This document shows positions 27,571-37,704 of a DNA stretch of 48,520 bases, piece by piece. Each line of letters begins with the position of its first letter. Position 1 is the stretch's first letter. The notes under the pieces were generated by a model. The model was given only the letters and a program-made list of their open reading frames with translations, was not told the DNA's origin and did not search any database. The DNA is from an uncultured Pelagibacteraceae bacterium. Lineage in GTDB: Bacteria; Pseudomonadota; Alphaproteobacteria; Pelagibacterales; Pelagibacteraceae. Position numbers and translations under genes: made by a program. The stretch spans positions 1-48,520 of the forward strand of contig CACAHE010000001.1 of assembly GCA_902532195.1 (NCBI GenBank), given 5' to 3'.

Positions 27571-29742
27571 ATGCAAAATACTTATCAAGATTTAATTACG
27601 GATATACAGAGTAAAAATCCTGAAATTACGGGAAAACTTGAAGGTGGAAAAAAATTTAAAATTAAATCTGATTTTAAACCAGCTGGGGATCAGCCAGAGG
27701 CTATAAAAAAATTAGTAAAAAGTGCAAAAAAAGGAGAATTTAATCAGGTTCTTTTGGGAGTTACTGGATCTGGAAAAACTTTCACAATGGCAAAAGTAAT
27801 TGAGGAAACTAATAGACCAGCATTAATTTTAGCTCCAAATAAAACTTTGGCTGCTCAACTATATGGAGAGATGAAAGGATTTTTTCCTAATAATGCTGTT
27901 GAATATTTTGTTTCATATTATGATTATTATACTCCAGAAGCCTACGTACCAAGATCTGATACTTACATTGAAAAAGAAGCATCCATTAATGAACAGATAG
28001 ATAGAATGAGACATTCTGCAACAAGATCTCTTCTTGAAAGGGATGATGTTTTAATTGTAGCGAGCGTATCATGCATTTATGGTCTGGGTTCAGTTGAAGC
28101 TTACAGCAAGATGACTTTAACACTTCAAAAAAATTATAATTACAATAGAGAACAAATAATTAAATCTCTTGTTGCTCTTCAATACAAAAGAAATGATCAA
28201 AATTTTTATAGAGGAACTTTTAGAGCTAGAGGAGAGTATCTTGAAATCTTTCCATCTCATTTGGAAGATAGAGCATGGAGATTAAGTTTATATGGTGAAA
28301 AACTTGAAAAAATTGAAGAATTCGATCCATTAACTGGTAATGAAGTAAGAGAATTAAGCTTAATTAAAATATATGCAAATAGCCACTATATAACTCCAAA
28401 GCCAACGGTAGAACAGGCAGTAATAAATATAAAAAAAGAATTAGAAATCACTTTAAAAAAACATAAAGCAGAAAATAAATTATTAGAAGCACAAAGATTA
28501 GAGGAAAGAACAAAATTTGATTTAGAAATGATAGAAGCAACTGGCTCATGTGCTGGTATTGAAAATTACTCAAGATTTTTGTCTGGCAGAAAACCGGGTG
28601 AACCACCCCCTACTCTATTTGAATATTTTCCAGATAATACCTTAATTTTTGTAGATGAGTCTCACGTTACTGTTCCTCAATTAAATGGAATGTTTAAAGG
28701 AGATAGATCAAGAAAAAGTACACTTGCTGAATATGGGTTTAGGCTTCCATCATGCATGGATAATAGACCTCTAAAATTTGAAGAATGGGATATGATGAGA
28801 ACACAAACAGTTTTTGTTTCTGCCACTCCTGGACCTTGGGAGTTAGAACAAACAAAGGGGAAATTTATTGATCAAGTAATAAGACCCACCGGCCTTATTG
28901 ATCCGAATGTAGAAATTAGACCTGCAAAAAATCAAGTCGATGATTTAATGTATGAATGTAAAAAAGTTGTTGAAAAAAACTACAGAGTTTTAGTTACAAC
29001 ATTAACAAAAAAAATGGCAGAAGATTTGACTGAGTATCTTCATGAAAATGGAGTAAAGGTAAGATACTTACACTCAGACATTGATACTCTTGAAAGAATT
29101 GAGATCATGAGAGATCTGAGAATGGGAGTATTTGATGTTCTAGTTGGAATAAACTTACTAAGAGAAGGATTAGATATACCAGAATGTGCACTGGTTGGAA
29201 TTTTAGATGCTGATAAAGAAGGTTTCTTAAGATCCGAAACTTCACTTATTCAAACTATTGGTAGGGCCGCACGAAATATTGAAGGAAAAGTTATTCTTTA
29301 TGCTGATAAAGAAACTAAAAGTATAAAAAAAGCAATTCAAGAAACAAATAGAAGAAGAAAAATACAACTTAGTTATAATAAAAAAAATAAAATTGATGCA
29401 AAATCAGTAAAGAAAGAAATTAGCGATATTTTAGAAAGTGTTTATGAAAAAGATTATGTAAAAGTTAGTGAAGGCTCAAATATAGGTGGAAACCTTAAAA
29501 AACACTTAAAAGTATTAAACAAAAAGATGAAAGATTCTGCATCTAATTTAGAATTTGAAGAGGCTGCAAAAATAAGAGATGAGATAAGGAAACTAGAAAG
29601 TACCGAGCTAGAAATTACTTTAAATCCAAAAATAAGACAGTACGATGTTAAAAATAAACTCTATCCCAAGGGAAGATCGACCATGGGTATGCCTGGGACT
29701 AGAGCACAAAAAGGAAAGAAAAAGTGGAAGCAAATAAAATAA
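27571..29742 (+). CDS. uvrB: UvrABC excision nuclease subunit UvrB
   Basis: UvrB verifies DNA damage and recruits UvrC in nucleotide excision repair. The 723-residue protein has the Walker A loop GVTGSGKT, the beta-hairpin region with [20 protein letters not shown], helicase motifs FVDESHV and QTIGRAARN, and a C-terminal UVR domain ([17 protein letters not shown]). Length is slightly over the usual 670-700 because of an N-terminal lead and a basic tail. I see no GTTC/GAAC-type alphaproteobacterial SOS box in the 36-base gap upstream. uvrC is three genes downstream on the same strand. Confidence 0.97.
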   Translation: MQNTYQDLITDIQSKNPEITGKLEGGKKFKIKSDFKPAGDQPEAIKKLVKSAKKGEFNQVLLGVTGSGKTFTMAKVIEETNRPALILAPNKTLAAQLYGEMKGFFPNNAVEYFVSYYDYYTPEAYVPRSDTYIEKEASINEQIDRMRHSATRSLLERDDVLIVASVSCIYGLGSVEAYSKMTLTLQKNYNYNREQIIKSLVALQYKRNDQNFYRGTFRARGEYLEIFPSHLEDRAWRLSLYGEKLEKIEEFDPLTGNEVRELSLIKIYANSHYITPKPTVEQAVINIKKELEITLKKHKAENKLLEAQRLEERTKFDLEMIEATGSCAGIENYSRFLSGRKPGEPPPTLFEYFPDNTLIFVDESHVTVPQLNGMFKGDRSRKSTLAEYGFRLPSCMDNRPLKFEEWDMMRTQTVFVSATPGPWELEQTKGKFIDQVIRPTGLIDPNVEIRPAKNQVDDLMYECKKVVEKNYRVLVTTLTKKMAEDLTEYLHENGVKVRYLHSDIDTLERIEIMRDLRMGVFDVLVGINLLREGLDIPECALVGILDADKEGFLRSETSLIQTIGRAARNIEGKVILYADKETKSIKKAIQETNRRRKIQLSYNKKNKIDAKSVKKEISDILESVYEKDYVKVSEGSNIGGNLKKHLKVLNKKMKDSASNLEFEEAAKIRDEIRKLESTELEITLNPKIRQYDVKNKLYPKGRSTMGMPGTRAQKGKKKWKQIK

Positions 29743-30479
29743 TAATTACTGGAGGTGCTACTCGTATTGGAGCAGCAATAGCAAAAAAACTCTCCGGTCC
29801 AAAAATAGAAATGGTAATTCACTATAATAAATCTAAATCTAAGGCAGAAAAATTAAAGAAAGAACTATCAAAAAATAAAACTAAAGTTTATTTAGTTAAA
29901 GGCGACCTAAGCAAAGAAACAGATGTAAATAAAATAGTAAAATTTGCTAAATCTAAATTAAAATATTTTGATTGTTTAATTAATAATGCTTCTCTTTTTG
30001 AAAATGATAAACTTGAAAATTTTACAACTGACAGCTGGGGACGTCATTTAAGAACTAATTTAAGAACCCCTGCTCTTTTATCTAAAGAATTTGCCAAAAA
30101 TATTAAAGGCAAAAATAACAATATAATTAACATTATTGATCAAAGGGTTTTTAAATTAACTCCATATTTTTTTTCATACACAATAAGCAAAACTGGACTT
30201 TATACTCTTACTAAAACAAGCGCTATGAGCCTTGCTCCAAATATAAGAGTAAATGGTATAGCTCCAGGACCTACTTTAAAAAATACAAGACAATCTGCAA
30301 AACATTTTAAAAAGCAATACATGGCAACCCCTCTTAAAAGACAAGTGGATGTTGAACAAATCTGCAACGCGGTTGACTTCTTTATTAAAAATAGGTCTAT
30401 TACAGGACAAGTGATATCCGTTGATAGTGGTCAAAGTTTAAACTGGCAAACACCAGATATAATGGGTGGCAAAGAATGA
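29724..30479 (+). CDS. SDR-family reductase, FolM/pteridine-reductase-like
   Basis: This 251-residue short-chain dehydrogenase has the NAD(P)-binding [16 protein letters not shown] at the N-terminus, an INNAS segment, a serine-free [10 protein letters not shown] strand, the YTISKTG active-site pair (Tyr and Lys) and [11 protein letters not shown]. The GATRIG loop and linkage to folB resemble FolM/PTR1-type pterin reductases that can reduce dihydromonapterin or dihydrofolate. The start is GTG with AAGGA about nine bases upstream, overlapping uvrB by 19 bases; no ATG is nearby. The substrate is inferred. Confidence 0.82.
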   Translation: MEANKIIITGGATRIGAAIAKKLSGPKIEMVIHYNKSKSKAEKLKKELSKNKTKVYLVKGDLSKETDVNKIVKFAKSKLKYFDCLINNASLFENDKLENFTTDSWGRHLRTNLRTPALLSKEFAKNIKGKNNNIINIIDQRVFKLTPYFFSYTISKTGLYTLTKTSAMSLAPNIRVNGIAPGPTLKNTRQSAKHFKKQYMATPLKRQVDVEQICNAVDFFIKNRSITGQVISVDSGQSLNWQTPDIMGGKE

Positions 30480-30901
30480 AAAAAAATAATCTTAAAATAG
30501 TTAAATTAGATAGAAAAAAAAGTTTATTTAATTATGAGAAAAAAGTTTTAATTAAAGATTTAATATTAAAATTAAAACTAGGATACTATGAATTTGAAAA
30601 AGAAAAATCTCAGAAAGTAAAATTTACACTTGAAGTGAACTATGAAGATAAAAAGCCATCAAATGATAAAGATATAAAATCAATTGTTAATTACGCAAAA
30701 ATTGTAAAACTAGTAAAAAAATTAGTTAAAAATAAACATTATAACTTTCTAGAAACATTGGCTGAAGATGTTTTTGATGAGCTATTTAAGGATAAAAGAA
30801 TTGACAAAATAACTCTTCAAATTGAGAAATTAGAGATTATGAGAGACTGTTCGTCAGTTGGAATACAAATTTCTAAAAAAAGAAGTCATGATAAGCTCTG
30901 A
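30476..30901 (+). CDS. folB: Dihydroneopterin aldolase FolB
   Basis: FolB converts dihydroneopterin to the hydroxymethyl pterin in folate synthesis. After a basic N-terminal extension of about 22 residues, the family core is present: [53 protein letters not shown] and the terminal [20 protein letters not shown]. Length is 141, against about 120 for many homologues. The ATG overlaps the SDR stop by four bases, implying translational coupling with the pterin-reductase-like enzyme. Confidence 0.9.
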   Translation: MKKNNLKIVKLDRKKSLFNYEKKVLIKDLILKLKLGYYEFEKEKSQKVKFTLEVNYEDKKPSNDKDIKSIVNYAKIVKLVKKLVKNKHYNFLETLAEDVFDELFKDKRIDKITLQIEKLEIMRDCSSVGIQISKKRSHDKL

Positions 30902-32723
30902 TATTGGAAAAGAAATAATTAAAAAAGAACTCCCTTTAATACCAAAACTTCCTGGCGTTTATAGAATGCTTAATTCTAAAAATGAAATTTTGTATATTGG
31001 AAAAGCAAAAAATCTTCCAAATAGATTAAAAAGTTATGTTTCTGAAAAAAACCACATTATAAGAACTGAAAGAATGTTATCTCAGACACAAAAAATTGAG
31101 ATAACTACTACCTCTAATGAAAGTGAAGCTTTGCTATTAGAAGCAAATCTAATAAAAAAATATAGACCTAAATTTAATATTCTTTTAAGGGATGATAAAT
31201 CTTTTCCATTTATTTTTATTGGCAACAAAGATCAATGGCCACAAATAAAAAAACATAGAGGAAAAAAAAATAAAGAAGGTTTTTTCTTTGGTCCTTTTGC
31301 ATCCGCAGGTTCAGCTAACTGGACTATAAAAATGATTCAAAAAATTTTTCAACTTAGAGTGTGTGATGATACTGTTTTTAAAAATCGCAATAGACCTTGT
31401 ATATTATTTCAAATCAAAAGATGCTCGGGACCTTGTGTTGGAAACATCAAAGAAAATGAATACAAAAAAACTGTTAGTGATGCAATAGAGTTTGTTTCGG
31501 GTAAATCTAGAAAAATACAAAAAAATCTTTCAATCCAAATGGAAAAAGCTAGCGAGGATTTAGATTTTGAAAAAGCTTCAATATTACGAGATAAGATTAA
31601 ATCTTTAAATATCATTCAGTCTTCACAAAGAATAAATGAAGCAAACTTGGTAGAGGCTGATGTAATAGCTGCTTATAAAGAATCTGGTAAAACATGTGTT
31701 CAGGTATTCTTTTATAGATCTAAACAAAATTGGGGGAATCAAGCATTTTTTCCAAAACATGATCCTGACGAAAATTTGAATAATATTATTAACTCTTTTG
31801 TAGCTCAATTTTATGAAAATAAAAGTGTACCAAAAAATATAATTTTGAGTGAAGAAATTACAGAAAGATCTTTGCTTGAAAAAACACTTTCCCAAAAAGA
31901 AAAAAAAGAAATAAATATTTCTGTAGCAAAAAAAGGTTCAAAACTTAAAGTAATAAATTTAGCAATTAAAAATGCTAAAGACAGTCTAAATAGAAAACTT
32001 TATGAAAGTCAAAATAATAAAGGTCTTTTTGAAGAATTATCAAAAAAATTTAATTTGGAAACTAATGTTAATTTAATAGAGGTGTATGACAACAGTCATA
32101 TTCAAGGATCAAATAGTGTGGGCGCTTTAATTACATTTGGTGAAGAAGGATTTGTTAAAAAAAGATATCGAAAATTTAATATTAAAATTCAAAAAAATGA
32201 ACAAGATGATTATGGAATGATAAAAGAAGTATTAAATAGAAGGTTTAAAAGAGCATTACAGGAAAAAGATAACTACCTAACCTTTCCCGATTTAGTATTA
32301 ATAGATGGTGGAAAAGGGCAATATTCTGTAGCTAGAGAAACAATGAATGAACTTGGTTTACATGATGTTCCGGTAATAGCCATGGCAAAGGGCAAATTTA
32401 GAAATAGTGGAAATGAAACCTTTTTTTATAAAGGTAAAGAATTTAAATTTGAAAAAAATGACCCTACTTTATTTTTTCTTCAGAGAATCAGGGATGAGGC
32501 ACACAGATTTGCTATAAGCGCCCATAGAGCAAAAAGGAAAAAAGCTATTAGCAAATCTCTTTTGGATCAAATACAAGGAATAGGATCTATGAGAAAAAGA
32601 GCTCTTTTAAACCATTTTGGTTCTGCAAGAGCAGTTGAATCTGCAAGCCTTGATGAAATAAAATCAGTTAATGGAGTTGAGGAAAAAGTAGCAAAAAAAA
32701 TATATAATTTTTTCCACGAATGA
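30888..32723 (+). CDS. uvrC: UvrABC excision nuclease subunit UvrC
   Basis: UvrC makes both incisions around a lesion. The protein has the N-terminal GIY-YIG nuclease (LPGVYRMLN...[17 protein letters not shown]), a cysteine cluster region ([15 protein letters not shown]), a UVR domain ([18 protein letters not shown]), the RNase H-like nuclease core ([27 protein letters not shown]) and a C-terminal helix-hairpin-helix pair ([17 protein letters not shown]). I chose the ATG at 30888 (MISSDIGKE) over a TTG ten codons upstream. It overlaps folB by 14 bases and pgsA by four. Confidence 0.96.
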   Translation: MISSDIGKEIIKKELPLIPKLPGVYRMLNSKNEILYIGKAKNLPNRLKSYVSEKNHIIRTERMLSQTQKIEITTTSNESEALLLEANLIKKYRPKFNILLRDDKSFPFIFIGNKDQWPQIKKHRGKKNKEGFFFGPFASAGSANWTIKMIQKIFQLRVCDDTVFKNRNRPCILFQIKRCSGPCVGNIKENEYKKTVSDAIEFVSGKSRKIQKNLSIQMEKASEDLDFEKASILRDKIKSLNIIQSSQRINEANLVEADVIAAYKESGKTCVQVFFYRSKQNWGNQAFFPKHDPDENLNNIINSFVAQFYENKSVPKNIILSEEITERSLLEKTLSQKEKKEINISVAKKGSKLKVINLAIKNAKDSLNRKLYESQNNKGLFEELSKKFNLETNVNLIEVYDNSHIQGSNSVGALITFGEEGFVKKRYRKFNIKIQKNEQDDYGMIKEVLNRRFKRALQEKDNYLTFPDLVLIDGGKGQYSVARETMNELGLHDVPVIAMAKGKFRNSGNETFFYKGKEFKFEKNDPTLFFLQRIRDEAHRFAISAHRAKRKKAISKSLLDQIQGIGSMRKRALLNHFGSARAVESASLDEIKSVNGVEEKVAKKIYNFFHE

Positions 32724-33304
32724 AAATTAAAATTCCAAATTATTTGACAATTGGTAGGATAATAATTGTTCCTATATTTGTAGTTACTTTTTATCTACCT
32801 GGATTTTACGGAGATGTCATTCCATTTGCATTATTTCTAATAGCTTCTTTTACAGATTTTTTAGACGGTCTATTGGCTAGAATGTTCAAAGAAGAGTCTA
32901 AACTTGGAGAACTTTTAGATCCAATAGCAGATAAAATTATTGTAGCCACTGCACTAATTCTTCTTGTCATGGATGGAACAATTAAAAACTATGAAGTAAT
33001 TGCTGCAATTATTATTTTAACTAGAGAAATATTAATTTCAGGATTAAGAGAGTTTCTTGCAGAGGGGAAAATAAAATTACCAGTTTCAAATTTAGCTAAA
33101 GCAAAAACTTTTTTACAAATGTTTTCAATCTCAATTTTATTAACTGGAGAAACTGGAAACAAAATTATTAATTTTCAAGATTATAACGCTCAAACTATAG
33201 GAATTATTTTGTTATGGCTTTCAGCTTTTATTACTTTATATACCGGATACGACTATTTAAGAAAAGGGATAGACCATGCAATATCAGAGGATCAAAAAGA
33301 TTAG
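32720..33304 (+). CDS. pgsA: CDP-diacylglycerol--glycerol-3-phosphate 3-phosphatidyltransferase PgsA
   Basis: PgsA commits CDP-diacylglycerol to phosphatidylglycerol at the inner membrane. The CDP-alcohol phosphotransferase signature is complete in [18 protein letters not shown] followed by LLDPIADK (D-G-x2-A-R-x8-G-x3-D-x3-D). The 194 residues include about five or six membrane segments and the opening [14 protein letters not shown] is typical. It starts four bases inside uvrC, a linkage common in proteobacteria, and its TAG overlaps the TAA of the convergent ilvE. Confidence 0.95.
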   Translation: MKIKIPNYLTIGRIIIVPIFVVTFYLPGFYGDVIPFALFLIASFTDFLDGLLARMFKEESKLGELLDPIADKIIVATALILLVMDGTIKNYEVIAAIIILTREILISGLREFLAEGKIKLPVSNLAKAKTFLQMFSISILLTGETGNKIINFQDYNAQTIGIILLWLSAFITLYTGYDYLRKGIDHAISEDQKD

Positions 33305-34182
33305 GCAGCTTTCTTTTTTCTTACCAATTTGTCATAGCTGTTAGATAAATCTAAAATTAAGTCACACACTTTATAATTATATTTATCTATCTTTGATACT
33401 GGCGTAATTTCTGCGGCTGTTCCAGTTAAAAAGCATCCCTCAAAATTTGACAACTCTGTTGGTGATATTTTTCTTTCATGTATTTTAATATTTTTTGATT
33501 TAGCAATTTCTATTACTGCTCTTCTTGTAATTCCATCTAAAAAAGAATCTGGAATAGGAGTGTGAAGCTCTCCATTTTTATCTTTAAAAAAAATATTTGC
33601 TCCTGTGGCTTCTGCAATGTTATCTTGGTGATCTAACATTAAAGAATCTGTATACCCTTGCTTTTCAGCTTCATGTTTAGACAAAGTGCATATCATATAC
33701 AAGCCAGAAGCTTTTGTGTCCCAAGGAATAGTGTCGGGCGCTGGTCTTTTCCATTTTGAAATATTTAATTTAATACCTTCTGTTTTTAGTTTTGGATCAA
33801 AATATGTGCCCCACTCCCAAGTTGATATTGCTACATGAATTTTAGTTTTTTGTGCTGAGACGGCCATCATTTCACTTCCTCTCCAAACGAAAGGTCTTAT
33901 GTATCCATTTTGAACATTTTGAACTGAAACAATTTTTTTTGTAGCATTATTAATTTCCTCTTTTGAGTAAGGAATTTTAATATCCATTCTTTCAGCAGAA
34001 TAATATAACCTATCAGTGTGTTCTTCTAATTTGAATATTTCTCCATCATAAACCCTCAAGCCTTCAAAAACACAACTTGCATAATGTAAACCATGACTTA
34101 GAACGTGAAATTTAACATTTTCCCAATCTACAAATTCATTGTTATACCAAATTTTGCCTGATCTTTTATCAAAAGGAACCAT
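33301..34182 (-). CDS. ilvE: Branched-chain amino acid aminotransferase IlvE
   Basis: IlvE performs the last step of valine, leucine and isoleucine synthesis. The fold-type IV aminotransferase is recognisable from WYNNEFVDWENVKFHVLSH, FEGLRVYDG, the KASGLYMICTLSKHEAE segment with the cofactor lysine, LMLDHQDNIAEATGANIFF and ITRRAVIEIAK, then CFLTGTAAEITPV. Length (293) is normal. A near-consensus promoter lies upstream. Confidence 0.95.
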   Translation of the reverse strand: MVPFDKRSGKIWYNNEFVDWENVKFHVLSHGLHYASCVFEGLRVYDGEIFKLEEHTDRLYYSAERMDIKIPYSKEEINNATKKIVSVQNVQNGYIRPFVWRGSEMMAVSAQKTKIHVAISTWEWGTYFDPKLKTEGIKLNISKWKRPAPDTIPWDTKASGLYMICTLSKHEAEKQGYTDSLMLDHQDNIAEATGANIFFKDKNGELHTPIPDSFLDGITRRAVIEIAKSKNIKIHERKISPTELSNFEGCFLTGTAAEITPVSKIDKYNYKVCDLILDLSNSYDKLVRKKKAA

Positions 34183-34190
34183 ATTTTTTT

Positions 34191-34220
34191 TTTATGAAAA
34201 AATATCTTTGTATATATAAT
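34191..34220 (+). promoter_or_regulatory. Possible promoter of the MarR regulator gene
   Basis: A perfect TATAAT lies at 34215-34220 with a weak TTTATG at 34191-34196 (18-base spacing). It would give a leader of about 16 bases before the ATG at 34243. The -10 lies inside the spacer of the divergent ilvE promoter, so the two cannot be occupied at once. Confidence 0.4.
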
Positions 34221-34227
34221 ATGTCAA
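34199..34227 (-). promoter_or_regulatory. Predicted promoter of ilvE
   Basis: On the minus strand, consensus TTGACA (34227-34222) and TATTTT (34204-34199) are 17 bases apart. Transcription would begin near 34192, ten bases before the ilvE ATG in an A-rich leader. This is the only exact TTGACA I identified in an intergenic promoter position. Confidence 0.6.
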
Positions 34228-34242
34228 TATAACTTACCAATT

Positions 34243-34680
34243 ATGAAAGATCATCAATATTTAAGAGATCAGCAATTAAAAGAATTCGTTGAAAAAATTT
34301 TTACAACATATCGTGAAACCTTTTCGGATGCTAAAAATATACTCGATAAATATTCTTTAGGTATAGCACATCATAAAGTTTTACACCTAGTATCGTTATA
34401 TGAGGGTATTACTATTTCAAAATTGCTAAAAAAACTTAAGGTAACCAAACAAAGCTTAAATAGAGTTTTGAAAGATCTTATTGAACTAGAGACAATAATT
34501 TTTAAAAAAGATAAAAAAGATTCAAGAATAAAACACGTTTATCTGAGTGAAAAAGGGTTAAAACTTTTTAATGAAATTTTTTCTAAACAAAAAAGAAGAA
34601 TATATAAAGCACTTATAAATTCTAATTCAAAAGAAGTATTATATTTTAACAATATATTAAATAAACTAATCGATGAATAA
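34243..34680 (+). CDS. MarR-family transcriptional regulator (PetP-like)
   Basis: The 145-residue protein has the winged helix-turn-helix of MarR regulators: a dimerisation helix at the N-terminus, HKVLHLVSLYEGITISKLLKKLKVTKQSLNRVLKDLIE as the HTH (about residues 47-85) and the wing KKDKKDSRIKHVYLSEKG. It precedes an OmpR-type response regulator, overlapping it by eight bases. In Rhodobacter capsulatus the MarR-like petP and OmpR-like petR are similarly paired near the cytochrome bc1 genes, so a PetP-like identity is plausible but inferred. Confidence 0.85.
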   Translation: MKDHQYLRDQQLKEFVEKIFTTYRETFSDAKNILDKYSLGIAHHKVLHLVSLYEGITISKLLKKLKVTKQSLNRVLKDLIELETIIFKKDKKDSRIKHVYLSEKGLKLFNEIFSKQKRRIYKALINSNSKEVLYFNNILNKLIDE

Positions 34681-35350
34681 TTTTGATGGACATATTTTAG
34701 TTGTAGATGATGATGAAGGAATAAGAAACCTAGTTAAACAATATTTAACAGAAAATAATTTTTTAGTTTCTACTGCGAATAGTGCGGAAGATGCAAGTTC
34801 CAAAGTTGAAATAATTAAATTTGATTTAATTGTATTGGATATAATGATGCCAGGTAAAAGTGGTCTAGAATTTACTGAAGAGAATAAAAGTAAAATAAAT
34901 ACACCTATAATTTTACTTACGGCAAAAGGTGAATCATCTGAAAGAGTAACTGGATTAGAAACTGGTGCTGACGACTATTTACCAAAACCTTTTGAGCCAA
35001 AAGAATTGGTTTTAAGAATAAAAAATATTTTAAATAAAACTAAAAGCAATAAAATTAAAAGAATTATTAAATTTGATAATATAACAATAGACTTAAATAA
35101 AAATCTAATTTTAAACAAAAATGAAGAATATAAAATAAATAACACTGAAAAAGTGATATTAGAAAAAATGATTAGTTCTCCAGGAAAAACATTTTCACGA
35201 GATGAGATTGGAAAAATTATAAATTTAGATAAGGAAAGATCAATTGATGTAATTATTACTAGGTTAAGAAAAAAGATAGAACTGGATCCAAAAAATCCTA
35301 AATATCTTCAAACTATAAGAGGAGAAGGTTATGTTCTCTGGATTGAATAA
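34673..35350 (+). CDS. OmpR-family two-component response regulator (PetR/OmpR-like)
   Basis: The receiver domain (about 1-120) carries the acidic pocket Asp12-Asp14, phospho-acceptor Asp56 in LIVLDIMMPG, a threonine in ILLTAKG and lysine in LPKPFEP. The C-terminal winged helix (about 130-225) has SRDEIGKII and the recognition helix segment RSIDVIITRLRKKIE, ending ETIRGEGYVLWIE-like. Length (225) is standard. The downstream histidine kinase overlaps by 20 bases and is the obvious partner. Confidence 0.93.
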   Translation: MNNFDGHILVVDDDEGIRNLVKQYLTENNFLVSTANSAEDASSKVEIIKFDLIVLDIMMPGKSGLEFTEENKSKINTPIILLTAKGESSERVTGLETGADDYLPKPFEPKELVLRIKNILNKTKSNKIKRIIKFDNITIDLNKNLILNKNEEYKINNTEKVILEKMISSPGKTFSRDEIGKIINLDKERSIDVIITRLRKKIELDPKNPKYLQTIRGEGYVLWIE

Positions 35351-36644
35351 AATTATAAAAAATCTATTACCTAAACAATTATTTTATCGAGGATTATTAA
35401 TTGTTGCTACACCGATTATTATTTTACAGATTACTATATCAATTGTTTTTTTAGATAGTTTATGGATCAAAACAACCAAAGGAATGACTAGAGCGTTAGC
35501 GGCAGAAATAAAAACATTTATAGATGCATATGAAAATGATGAAACAAATAAAGAATTTGTAATTATTCTTTTTAAAGAACATTTACGTTTCAATATTAAA
35601 TATGTTGAAAATAAATCATTTCCAAAAAAATTAGAGGAAAGATGGTATAGCCCTATAGATAGATCTTTAAGAAGAGAATTAAAATCAAAAAACTTAGAAT
35701 ATTGGTATGATACAACATCATATAAATATTTAGTTGATCTTAAAATCAAATATCGAAATGGATATTTCCAATTTTTTATTCCGAAAGATAGACTCACAAG
35801 TGCATCAGCAAGAGTATTTGCGCTTTGGATTACATTGCCAGCTTTTTTAATGGTTGCTATTGCACTTGTTTTTTTAAAAAACCAAACAAGGCCTATTATC
35901 AAACTGGCAAAGGCTTCAGAAAAATTTGGAAGAGGTGAAGATATAGGAGAATTTGTTCCTTCTGGAGCTCTTGAAATTAGAAAAGCAGGATATGAGTTTG
36001 ATAGAATGAGAAAAAGAATAATTAGACACTTAAATCAAAGATCAGAAATGCTTTCAGGAATAAGTCACGATTTAAGAACTCCATTAACCAGAATTAAGCT
36101 ACAATTAGCTCTAATCAAAGATAAAGAAATATCTAAAAAACTATCTGAAGATATTGACGAAATGGAAAAGATGTTAAATGAATATTTACAATTTTCTAGT
36201 TCGACTTCAACAGATAAAAATGAATCATTTAATATATCAGAGTTAATTTCTAGAATTGTATCAAATTATGAAAATAACAATATTAATCTTTCTCAAGATA
36301 AAAAAGTTTTTTTTAATGGTAGAAAAAATTTGTTGCAAAGATGTTTTGATAATTTAATTGGAAATGCTTTAAAATTTGGCAGTATAGTCAATATAAAACA
36401 AGAAAAACTGAAAAATAACATTTTTATAACTATTGAAGATAATGGTCCAGGAATACCAGAAAATGAGTACGAAAACGTTTTCAAACCATTTTATAAAATA
36501 GATAAAAGCAGAAGTGAGTCAAAATCAAGTGTGGGTTTAGGCCTATCTATCTCTTCAGACATTATTAAATCACATGGTGGAAATATAGAGCTCGGAAAAT
36601 CTGGTTTAGGAGGTTTGAAAGTTAAGATTTCTTTGCCACTTTAG
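35331..36644 (+). CDS. EnvZ-like sensor histidine kinase
   Basis: The 437-residue kinase has two membrane segments (about 19-41 and 164-184) flanking a periplasmic sensor region of roughly 120 residues, then a HAMP linker, a HisKA domain with phospho-acceptor His246 in SGISHDLRTPLTRI, and an HATPase domain with NLIGNALKFG (N box), EDNGPGIP (G1) and GLGLSISSDIIKSHGG (G2). The signal sensed is not deducible. Gene overlap ties it to the response regulator. The 3' end overlaps the convergent ubiK-like gene by 23 bases. Confidence 0.93.
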   Translation: MFSGLNKIIKNLLPKQLFYRGLLIVATPIIILQITISIVFLDSLWIKTTKGMTRALAAEIKTFIDAYENDETNKEFVIILFKEHLRFNIKYVENKSFPKKLEERWYSPIDRSLRRELKSKNLEYWYDTTSYKYLVDLKIKYRNGYFQFFIPKDRLTSASARVFALWITLPAFLMVAIALVFLKNQTRPIIKLAKASEKFGRGEDIGEFVPSGALEIRKAGYEFDRMRKRIIRHLNQRSEMLSGISHDLRTPLTRIKLQLALIKDKEISKKLSEDIDEMEKMLNEYLQFSSSTSTDKNESFNISELISRIVSNYENNNINLSQDKKVFFNGRKNLLQRCFDNLIGNALKFGSIVNIKQEKLKNNIFITIEDNGPGIPENEYENVFKPFYKIDKSRSESKSSVGLGLSISSDIIKSHGGNIELGKSGLGGLKVKISLPL

Positions 36645-36876
36645 TTTTTTTTTTATTTTTATTTCTTTCCAATTTCTTTATTTTTTTTTCCAAAGCTTCA
36701 ATTCTTTTTGCTAAAATACTTGTTTCTTCTTTACTTGTAATTTTCATCTTAAATATAATTTCATCCCTCTTGGAACGCAAAATACTCAAAATTTCATTGC
36801 TTAAATCATTATAAGACACTAACCCTTGCTCAAATATCTTGGCAAATTTATCAATTATAAACTTTGATTTTGACAT
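36622..36876 (-). CDS. ubiK: UbiK/BMFP-family accessory protein
   Basis: The 84-residue protein fits the BMFP/YqiC family: an N-terminal amphipathic region (KFIIDKFAKIFEQGLVSYND), a central helix and a C-terminal coiled coil (LAKRIEALEKKIKKLE) with a lysine-rich tail. Family members form trimers and UbiK assists ubiquinone synthesis complexes under aerobic conditions; YqiC homologues also show membrane-fusing activity in vitro. It is divergent from lgt, a pairing also seen in other alphaproteobacteria. Confidence 0.78.
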   Translation of the reverse strand: MSKSKFIIDKFAKIFEQGLVSYNDLSNEILSILRSKRDEIIFKMKITSKEETSILAKRIEALEKKIKKLERNKNKKKTKVAKKS

Positions 36877-36927
36877 ATATTTAATTTTTAAAATAATATA
36901 TTTTATTAATATATTAATTATTTTAAA

Positions 36928-37704
36928 ATGTTTACCAACAATTTTGACCCAATAGCAATTAATTTGTTTTCACTGGAAATAAGATGGTATTCTCTAGCAT
37001 ATATATTTGGAATTCTTTTAGGGTGGATATATTGTAAAAAAATATTAATAAAAGATAAGAACTTATCATTATTATTCGATGATTTAATCTCATACATAAT
37101 TATTGGGGTAATAATTGGAGGTAGGTTGGGATATGTTATTTTTTATAATCCAAGTTATTATTTTGAAAATATAATTGACATTTTTATGATATGGAAAGGA
37201 GGCATGTCTTTTCATGGGGGAGTTTTGGGTGTAATTCTTGCAACTTATTACTTTAGTAAAAAAAATAAAATTAATACTTTTGTTTTTCTTGATTTAATTG
37301 CTTTGTCGGCACCAATAGGAATTTTTTTAGGAAGATTAAGCAATTTTATAAACTCTGAACTTTACGGAAGAACAACAGATCTATTTTGGGGAGTTAAATT
37401 TGAAAAAATTGACAATCTAATTAGACATCCTTCCCAATTATATGAAGCCTTCCTTGAAGGAATTTTATTATTTATATTTCTTAATTATTTTTCGAAAAAA
37501 TATAAAAATCGACTAAATGGTTTCACTTCATCTTTATTTTTAATCATTTACTCTTTATTCAGGTTTTTAATTGAATTCACAAGAGAACCTGACACACAAT
37601 TAGGGTACTTTTTTGATTTCTTAACTATGGGACAACTAATAAGTATAGTTTTTTTAATTTTTGGTCTTGTCTTATTTTACAAAAAAAATGAAATACAAAA
37701 ATAA
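36928..37704 (+). CDS. lgt: Prolipoprotein diacylglyceryl transferase Lgt
   Basis: Lgt attaches diacylglycerol to the lipobox cysteine of prolipoproteins at the inner membrane. The 258-residue, seven-segment protein has the family motifs WYSLAYIFGILLGW, GGMSFHGGVLG with the essential His, and GRLSNFINSELYGR containing the Lgt signature. RHPSQLYEAFLEG near residue 170 and FRFLIEFTREPD near the end are also typical. It opens the lgt / methyltransferase / pgeF cluster. Confidence 0.97.
   Translation: MFTNNFDPIAINLFSLEIRWYSLAYIFGILLGWIYCKKILIKDKNLSLLFDDLISYIIIGVIIGGRLGYVIFYNPSYYFENIIDIFMIWKGGMSFHGGVLGVILATYYFSKKNKINTFVFLDLIALSAPIGIFLGRLSNFINSELYGRTTDLFWGVKFEKIDNLIRHPSQLYEAFLEGILLFIFLNYFSKKYKNRLNGFTSSLFLIIYSLFRFLIEFTREPDTQLGYFFDFLTMGQLISIVFLIFGLVLFYKKNEIQK

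Noticed and set aside
30858..30887. TTG start for uvrC ten codons upstream
   Set aside because: The extra residues match nothing in UvrC, and ATG 30888 is a better start with a shorter overlap into folB.
35384..35902. 172-codon open frame antisense to the histidine kinase
   Set aside because: The hydrophobic stretches simply reflect the kinase membrane segments read backwards; no supporting signal.
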